A DNA stretch of 64,000 bases, taken from Tillus elongatus (taxonomy: Eukaryota; Arthropoda; Insecta; Coleoptera; Cleridae). Positions 53,457 through 64,000 of the stretch are shown piece by piece (positions within the stretch are counted from its first letter, which is position 1; every line of letters starts with the position of its first letter). The translations under genes and the position numbers were made by a program. The notes beneath the pieces are model-generated. The model ran no database searches, was not told the DNA's origin, and saw only the letters and a program-made list of their open reading frames with translations. The stretch lies in assembly GCA_964006375.1 (NCBI GenBank), contig OZ023265.1:150388769-150452768 (forward strand), written 5' to 3'.

Positions 53457-53859
53457 CTAAAGGGGCAACATTTTCGCGAGCGACACTTCGCGTGTTGAGT
53501 AGTTTATTTTAGATTTCGAATTTTTTATAAACTAGCCTGTATAAACTTAATTTTAATAAAAAGTACAACAAAAGAAAAAGTCAACAGTAACAATAGTCGG
53601 AAAATAAGCTATTCCTCTGTATCTATTTTGCGCTAACATTTATTTAAACATTTAAATATGCCAAAGACATTTTGTTAAGATAAATCAAATTAATTGTTTC
53701 TGTGTTTGTTTTAAAACATAATTATTTGAATATAATGTAAAATGTGTAAAACATGATATTGTTTTTTTTTATTGGTGAATGTATCTATTTAAATAATTTC
53801 TGTATTAGCAAATTTTTATTCAAAAAAATTCGCAAATAGAGAGGTGTCGGTGATGAGAT
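53457..53859. other. Unassigned spacer
   Basis: AT-rich sequence with one CG-containing word (TTTTCGCGAGCGACACTTCG near 53472). I see no gene or repeat. Confidence 0.4.
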
Positions 53860-53947
53860 TTTTCAAAAATGTTTTCAAATGAGCGCGAATTGGATCCCTT
53901 GGAACCCAAAACCAAGTTCCGTTAAAATGTTTATATGTTTATATCTA
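53860..53947 (+). mobile_element. TA-core element left half
   Basis: TTTCAAATGAGCGCGAATTG, GGAACCCAAAACCAAGTTCC and TTTATATGTTTATATCTA form the family's left half running into the core. The mariner-type element begins at the TA (53946-53947). Confidence 0.65.
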
Positions 53948-56230
<2,283 letters not shown>

Positions 56231-56621
56231 AAATTCGCAAAAACTACAAAAAATACAAAAAAAATAATTAAACTACAGCATAAATAAAAACAAAGGTGAT
56301 GACGAAAAGACAGGATTATAAACACAAATGATAAACTAATTGGAATTAATAAATATTTAATATATTATAAATAGAATAAAAACAAAATGTTATAAACTGA
56401 AAGAAATAGTTACTAATATGTTCCATATAAAAAGTTTTGGTCCTTAATATAATCACTTCATTGAACAACACAATCACATGCTTCCATTGGTGATCAGGAA
56501 CTAGCCCAAGTTTTGTTGCCTGAAATAATAAAAAATATATTATTACAAACATTAGTAATTTATTTTGTTTCAGGATATTTATTATTTGTAGCATTTTATA
56601 CACACTGCGATCGCTATTTTT
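56231..56621. other. Unassigned AT-rich spacer
   Basis: No gene, repeat or RNA is recognised. Open frames such as 56346-56603 (minus) are low-complexity. Confidence 0.4.
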
Positions 56622-56686
56622 AGCAAATTTGCGTAGAAAAAATTCACTATTGAGGGGATCGTGACTTTTGAATGTTGTAAAACGTA

Positions 56687-57056
56687 TTGTTCCTAAACGT
56701 CAGAATGTTTGGGGTTGACTTCTTTGGGTGTGTTGAATAAAAGGCGTTTTCTTTACAAACAATTTTTTATTCCTTTTTCCCGACGCGTTTCGACCTTTCT
56801 AACCGGTCATCCTCAGGGGAGTTTGTCCATTATTAAACAGGACTAAAAAACTATACAGTTGAATGCTTAAGGAACCCGCTTCATCTGTTGTTGTAGGATG
56901 GATCCATTGAGTCAGAGGTGTTACTAACCCGAAAGGGAGAAACTCTTATTGAAATCAAAAACGAATTTTTGCTTTAACTTTCAAAAATAAAAAATTAAAC
57001 AGACGTCTCTAGTGGCGACGGACATCGTCAGACTAAAACAGCGTCTGACAAATTCA
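56687..57056 (-). mobile_element. Penelope-like element terminal fragment
   Basis: On the minus strand it contains CCTGAGGATGACC followed by GGTCGAAACGCG, a signature that I associate with Penelope-like retroelement terminal repeats. It lies inside the TA-core element and has no coding capacity beyond short frames. The borders are set only by where TA-core similarity stops and resumes. Confidence 0.5.
56778..56820 (-). ncRNA. Hammerhead-ribozyme-like motif
   Basis: The minus strand reads helix I strand UCCC, core CUGAGGA, an extra U, helix II GACC with a 9-nt loop and GGUC, core GAAA, a minimal helix III CGCG, the cleavage triplet GUC, and helix I strand GGGA. All core positions fit CUGANGA...GAAA except the extra U before helix II. 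Penelope-like elements are known to carry hammerhead motifs. Activity is untested. Confidence 0.5.
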
Positions 57057-57059
57057 TCC

Positions 57060-57161
<102 letters not shown>

Positions 57162-58060
57162 CACCGATAACTCAAAAAATAATGGATCGATCTTGATCAA
57201 ATTTGGGGGGTACCTTCCTTTTGCAAGTGGCTTGGATGAGTTCGTTACCCAGGAAAATCGGACCAGGTTTTCCCGGAAAATTTTGTGTTTTATTTATAAA
57301 AAAAATGTATATCTCCGGAAATAACAAAGTAAGGGTTTGTATTATAAAGAGTGAACCGTGTACCAAAATTTAGGTCTCTAGCTTTAAAGACAAAGAAGTT
57401 ATGGGCAGTTAAAAAAATTTTTGGAGTTTTTCTCAAAACGTCAAAGTCGCGATTTGAGACGTCAAAATTGGCAATGTTTAGGGAAAGAACGTGAAACAAA
57501 TACGGATTGTGAATAGAAAATGTTGCAAGAAGAGTGTTCTGCGAAAAGTTTAAGCTTCAACCGTCATTGCCCTTCATCTTACTAAAATATTTACAGAAAA
57601 TTCATTTCAAATATACCCTTTCTCTGATGCTTTCGCTGTCGGTTTAGTTAAGTTGATGCTTTCGCTGTAGGTTTAGTTAAGTTTATGGTTTAACGGTCTA
57701 AAATTTTTAATGCATTTTTGCATTTTTTATCGAAATATGATGCATGTTTGTAGGAAAAAAATCTGGACGCCGTAAGTGCGTTTTGGTAGCGAATTTTCAT
57801 TAAATTCTTCCAATTTGAATAACCCAATTTGCTACTAACGTAAAGTTTGTTGGCTAGGAAACCAACATTTAAGTCTATTTCCGGAAAATTGTTGTACATT
57901 TTCAAACAATAAGTAATTTTGATAAAATATAGTACATTGTTTCTACTACCTAGACCATACCGGTAATCAGATATCTGATCAATATTGATCCTGCTCGCAT
58001 TTGCTATTAAAAACATTTTTATGAAAATTCACTTCCATAACGCACTTGCTGCGTCCAGAC

Positions 58061-58695
58061 TTTTTGGTATGGTTTGGTTAGTTTTTTCCCCAAAATTATT
58101 GAAAAATTTATAAGTATGCATTGCAGTACATTTCGAACACCTTTTCGAACACAACCATCGTTAAACTTAAGATAGTTACTCTAATTTTATTTATTGGAAA
58201 ATCCATAAGTATGCAACCAGTAGAGCAAATGCAACGATTTTCTACGTACATACGCAGTTCTTCACGGAGAATCGAATTTTTGAAGAAGAAAAAAACACCA
58301 CTTCATTTGACATTTATAACGTGACACCCGGCCTTCAAAATGAGCATGAGGGGTAAATGTCAACAATATTTTAAAATGAGCCCACCAGCCGACCTACTTA
58401 TCAACTCACCAAAATTTAAGCAAATTACGTCGAGCGTTAAAATAAAATATTTAAATAAAATAAGCGGCATTTACGTGATTTCATTCATTTAACAAAATAT
58501 ATACCTATTGAAAATAGTCTCTAGATCAAAACACCTGTCCAAACGTCATTGTGTGAAATCTTTCCGACGGAGGTGCGGCACTCCAGAGAGCGGAGTTTTA
58601 GTGAGTAGGAGTCTCACAGTACCTCAAAATCCCACGCACTACGGTGTCGTGAATGAGGTCTGCATGCAGCATTTCTCCCTGCGTAAAAAAAAAGA
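58061..58695. other. Unassigned spacer
   Basis: Contains a GC-richer patch near 58560-58690 (CGGAGGTGCGGCACTCCAGA) with no repeat I can name. Open frames are short and featureless. Confidence 0.4.
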
Positions 58696-59171
58696 TCGAG
58701 ACGCAGCAAGTGCGTTATGGTAGTGAATTTTTATTAAATGCTTCAAATGTGAATAACTAAATTTTCTAGAAACTTAGAAAGTTGAATTTTGGTATGTAGA
58801 AAGCCTTTCCTAAGTATTCACCACATTTCATTAAAATAACTTTGTAATTTTCCGAGAATGTTTTTTTTTCAAAATAAAACTGAAAATTTGAATAACTCAA
58901 TTTTTTATAAACTTAGGGAGTTGAATTTTGGTTCGTAGGGAGGTCTTTTGCAAGGCAACATATCTGTCACATTTCATTAAAATAACTATGTAATTTTCGG
59001 AGAAAATTTTTTTTTCGAAAGAAAACTCAAAAATTTCCCGGAAAACCTTGTCAGATTTTCCTGGATAACGAACTCATCCAAGCCATTAATAAAATAAAGG
59101 TACTTACCGAGTTTTATCGAAATCGGGTAATTATTTTTTGAGTTATCGGTTGGATACACACACACACACAC

Positions 59172-59267
<96 letters not shown>

Positions 59268-59335
59268 CGAAACTGACCTTGGTTATGGGTTCCAGGAGTC
59301 CTAGTTTTTTTAAATAAAATTTCACTATTTTTTAA
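58696..59335 (-). mobile_element. TA-core element, reversed, (CA)n-(TA)n core
   Basis: Right end GAGACGCAGCAAGTGCGTTA at 58696, two tandem-like internal blocks (GAATAACT..TTGAATTTTGGT at 58750 and 58905), then AGTTATCGGTTGGATACACA, (CA)n, (TA)n 59175-59264, and AATCGAAACTGACCTTGGTT. The left hairpin is degenerate (AAATTTCACTATTTT). Confidence 0.7.
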
Positions 59336-59461
59336 TTAAACTATGAGAATAGCATAGCTTTTTTGATGAAATTTGGTTGCTTTTTTATAGATTCTGTACT
59401 ATGTACCAGAGTTTATTGTTTATCGTAAAATTGAGTTAGGTATTAAAAATTAAAAGTTTTC

Positions 59462-59505
59462 ATGAAAACTCACTGCCAAACGCACTTTATTGCCTGCGTC
59501 CGGAC
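59462..59505 (+). repeat. Lone TA-core right terminus
   Basis: AAAACTCACTGCCAAACGCAC followed by TTTATTGCCTGCGTCC is a diverged family end without a matching body. Confidence 0.5.
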
Positions 59506-59824
59506 TGTTTTTTTGAAATAATATAGGTATAATAAAGATAAAACGCCAGATTCGTTACGGATTGCTTGTATGTTTTTTGAAACTTACACACAATTTGGAG
59601 GAAACAACGCTCGACACTCGGATTGCTGGTATCAGGATCACATGAAGTGTGAGGAATTGTTTGGAACTAATGTTTTAGTGTTAGAAGAAATAACATTCCT
59701 GACATCTAGTAGAAAAAAACATAAGCATTAAACCATCACTAATGTTACATTTATTAAGGGGTGGCAGCGACATCTATGCGCAAATAGTTAAAACATGCAA
59801 TCGTTGAAATTTATTCTTAGTCAA
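59506..59824. other. Unassigned spacer
   Basis: Sequence of slightly higher complexity than its surroundings, but with no recognisable gene or repeat. Confidence 0.4.
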
Positions 59825-60366
<542 letters not shown>

Positions 60367-60850
60367 AAAAATTGAAACACCTGCTATAGAGTTTTCAATA
60401 GCCCCTATTTCTTTAGGAAAGTGAAACATTATTATTTATTTTTATAAAATAGAGTTGCTGTGTCAATATAATTATGTAGTCATTATATTGCACGAGTGAA
60501 AAACAAACATCAATCAACTAGAAGAATTCTAGAAATTCTGTCGAAGCTTTTCGATCGTATTGGCGATGAAATTAAGTTTGTTTTGCTGCCAAACATTACA
60601 TTTCTACAGCGAATAATACATATAATAATAATAATAACTTTCGTCAGCTGTATTACGCATCCATTTTCTCTATTTGAAGACCAACATTAAACAATAAATA
60701 AATGCAATTACTTTTTAGACGAAGTTATCGATGAAGTTAAATATTATATGTAGGAGCGTAACATTTTTGTAATATTAAATGCTTTATATAAAGACAGCTA
60801 GATAAATTTAGCAACGCTATCTTCTGGCAATGCGACAAGTATAGTTTTTT
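60367..60850. other. Spacer ending in the duplicated flank of the next element
   Basis: No gene is recognised in 60367-60770. 60785-60850 (TATATAAAGACAGCTAGATA, CTTCTGGCAATGCGACAAGT) is similar to 63111-63170 and represents the left flank of the filled site. Confidence 0.5.
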
Positions 60851-62582
<1,732 letters not shown>

Positions 62583-62757
62583 TTTTTACAACTGAAACGG
62601 ACACACAGTATCTCGTAAAATAACTGCAAAGAGAACATTTTGAACGGTGACCTCGCTGGTATCAGCATTTTTTGTGGGAGGCAGTTTATATACAAGCTAA
62701 CGTTACTTAATTGTAACCGCTTTAGTATCGCACGGTATAGTGAAATTTCAAATGCAC
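62583..62757. other. Right flank of the filled site
   Basis: TTTTTACAACTGAAACGGAC, ACACAGTATCTCGTAAAATA and AGAGAACATTTTGAACG match 63171-63240. No gene is seen. Confidence 0.6.
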
Positions 62758-63112
62758 AAACCCTTTTTTTCTTTTGTACCTTAACGTCGGCCTATTTCCG
62801 CGACTATGGCTAATCACCGACGTCAGGGAGCAGTTTCACCTCACTATCCTGGAACCCCAGTCTTTCTGTAAGGATGGTAGGAATTTTTAACGTACCCAAA
62901 ATCGCATAGATACGGGACCAACGGCTTTACGCCCCCTCCGAAGGGCGCAACGTAAAGACATTCAACTTGCTTAAATACAATGCTCCAACTTCGGTTGATG
63001 TTAATTTTACGGCCATACTGAAAGGGTGAAAGGGGGAACCCTGGGAATCAAACCCGGTACCCCCAGGTTCAGAGGTACACGTCCTTACCACAGAACCACC
63101 GAGGTTCTTATA
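62758..63112 (-). mobile_element. tRNA-derived SINE
   Basis: On the minus strand the head reads CTCGGTGGTTCTGTGGTAAG (A-box-like) and, about 35 bases later, GGTACCGGGTTTGATTCCCA (B-box-like GGTTTGATTCC). The body contains GGGCGTAAAGCCGTTGGTCC and GATTAGCCATAGTCGCGGAA. The tail is AAAAGAAAAAAAGGG. The split RNA polymerase III promoter makes this a SINE and not a tRNA gene, since acceptor-stem pairing and an anticodon arm cannot be drawn. Confidence 0.75.
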
Positions 63113-63250
63113 TAAAGAAAATTAGATAATTTTCGTAACGATATCTCCTGGCAATACAACAAATATTGTTTTTTTACGATCGAAACGGACACACAGTGGG
63201 TCGTATAATAACTGCCAAGAGAACATTTGGAACGATGACCTCACCACTAC
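63113..63250 (+). repeat. Paralogous empty site of the TA-core insertion
   Basis: AAGAAAATTAGATAATTTTC, TCCTGGCAATACAACAAATA, seven T's, ACGATCGAAACGGACACACA form one uninterrupted stretch. Its two halves match the left and right flanks of the element at 60851-62582. Confidence 0.75.
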
Positions 63251-63299
63251 CATAGTCCAGTCAAATGTTTTGTTTCTACTTTCACTAGGCGTCTTGCTC

Positions 63300-63937
63300 C
63301 TGTTGAGTACCAATATACTATTGGAGGTGACCAACTTTTGCATAGGACCCCGTTTGGGGACTTAGGAATTGAGTTTGACACTGAATTAACATTTGCGAAG
63401 AAAATGTTAAAAAATTGCTGCCTCAGGGTTGAAAACTTTGGGCTTTATTGTACGAAACTCGGGAGGATTCCGTAGAGTTGAAACAGTTAAAATTCTTTTT
63501 AATGCATACGTACGTTCAAAAATGGAGTATTCGTCGGTGGTGTGGAATCCTTTTTACAGGGTTCATTCTGATGTGGTGGAGATAGTTCAGCGGAGGTTTG
63601 CTCGTTTTTGCATTTTAAGTTTTTTGGATCTTATCCCAATTTTACACCCTATGGGAGTTTGCTTACTGTGTTCAATATGACCAATCTTAAAGTCGAGTTG
63701 TGAGGAACTTGGTAATTTTTTCTGAATTTTTTGGGCAGGATTCAGCTCAGGGTTCGTCAAAGAGACAGTAGACTAGAGCAACTATTTTGTATACCAAGAT
63801 ACAGAACGAATAGTCTGTTTAGTTCTCCGATTTATAGAATGTGCTCAAGTTATAACAAACTGTGTAAGCATGTTGACATCTTTAACATGAATTTAAGAGC
63901 ATTTAAGAATACATTGACTAAACATATACAGATCTAA
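63300..63937 (+). pseudogene. Non-LTR reverse transcriptase C-terminal remnant
   Basis: Broken frames read VEYQYTIGGDQLLHRTPFGD, LGIEFDTELTFAKK, TLGFIVRNSGGFRR and AYVRSKMEYSSVVWNPFY, then EIVQRRFARF and after a shift CIPRYRTNSLFSSPIYRMC. The order (DLGI.FD..LTF, LGFI.RN, AYVRS.LEY.S.VW.P) is typical of the end of a Jockey-type reverse transcriptase. It is 5'-truncated with several stops. Confidence 0.75.
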
Positions 63938-64000
63938 CCACGTTCTCCTGTTGACTTTGTTGAGTTTCCAAATTACTTGCACTGATTTAGATATGAATTT

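Noticed and set aside
41876..53690. Remaining part of the Gypsy 3' LTR expected after the TA-core element
   Set aside because: Sequence after 53456 does not match the second half of the 5' LTR, so a simple insertion into the LTR is not proven.
63030..63112. tRNA gene
   Set aside because: A- and B-box-like words are present, but no acceptor stem or anticodon arm can be paired, and a SINE body and A-rich tail follow.

Overview
This window is eukaryotic and almost certainly from an insect, in a repeat-rich, gene-poor part of the genome. It is AT-rich and has spliced genes with GT..AG introns. It holds P, mariner, Gypsy, Penelope, non-LTR and SINE elements, many long (TA)n arrays, and one 200-base assembly gap (15501-15700). 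No ordinary single-copy host gene can be supported. The order is not certain; some repeats recall lepidopteran ones, which is only an impression.

Left part (1-15.5 kb). The key object is an apparently complete P-superfamily DNA transposon at 3440-12134. It has imperfect terminal inverted repeats (TIRs) beginning CAAAGAGGTTGTA and an 8-bp target duplication (GCTGGCAC). On the minus strand it carries a four-exon gene for an intact 908-residue THAP9-like transposase. It sits inside an older hairpin-type element whose arms lie at 2779-3112 and 12135-12480. The transposon's left half has collected fragments of a Penelope-like element, a non-LTR retrotransposon and the TA-core repeat described next.

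Throughout the window one short-element family recurs about 15 times. It has a terminal hairpin (AGTGAATTTT/AAAATTCACT), the same word subterminally inverted at the other end, a (TA)n core, a conserved end ACGCACTTGCTGCGTCC, and T-run targets. This fits non-autonomous Helentron-type rolling-circle elements (HINE/DINE-like); I call it the TA-core element. A filled and a paralogous empty site are both present in the last 4 kb.

Middle (15.7-35.3 kb). A giant inverted repeat has arms 15730-18810 and 28555-35342. Each arm holds a tandem array of a roughly 293-bp unit (about 6.5 copies left, about 19 right). The arms are like a foldback transposon or an inverted duplication. The centre holds TA-core elements, a 162-bp satellite, two small MITEs and a nearly intact mariner-type element (24785-26851).

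Right part (35.3-64 kb). This holds a three-copy 302-bp repeat, two non-LTR reverse-transcriptase remnants, and an internally deleted Gypsy element (39255-41876). Next comes a nested cluster in which a TA-core element is split by a MITE, a young 6.3-kb LTR element without pol (43812-50112) and a mariner-type element (50174-53261), all within (TA)n. A third mariner-type element follows (53948-56053), then a Penelope fragment with a hammerhead-like motif, more TA-core elements, a tRNA-derived SINE and a last non-LTR remnant.

All three mariner-type transposases show the spacing D-41 residues-D between the second and third catalytic aspartates, and all abut (TA)n. The simplest reading is that TA-core elements spread (TA)n arrays, which then serve as landing sites for TA-targeting transposons.
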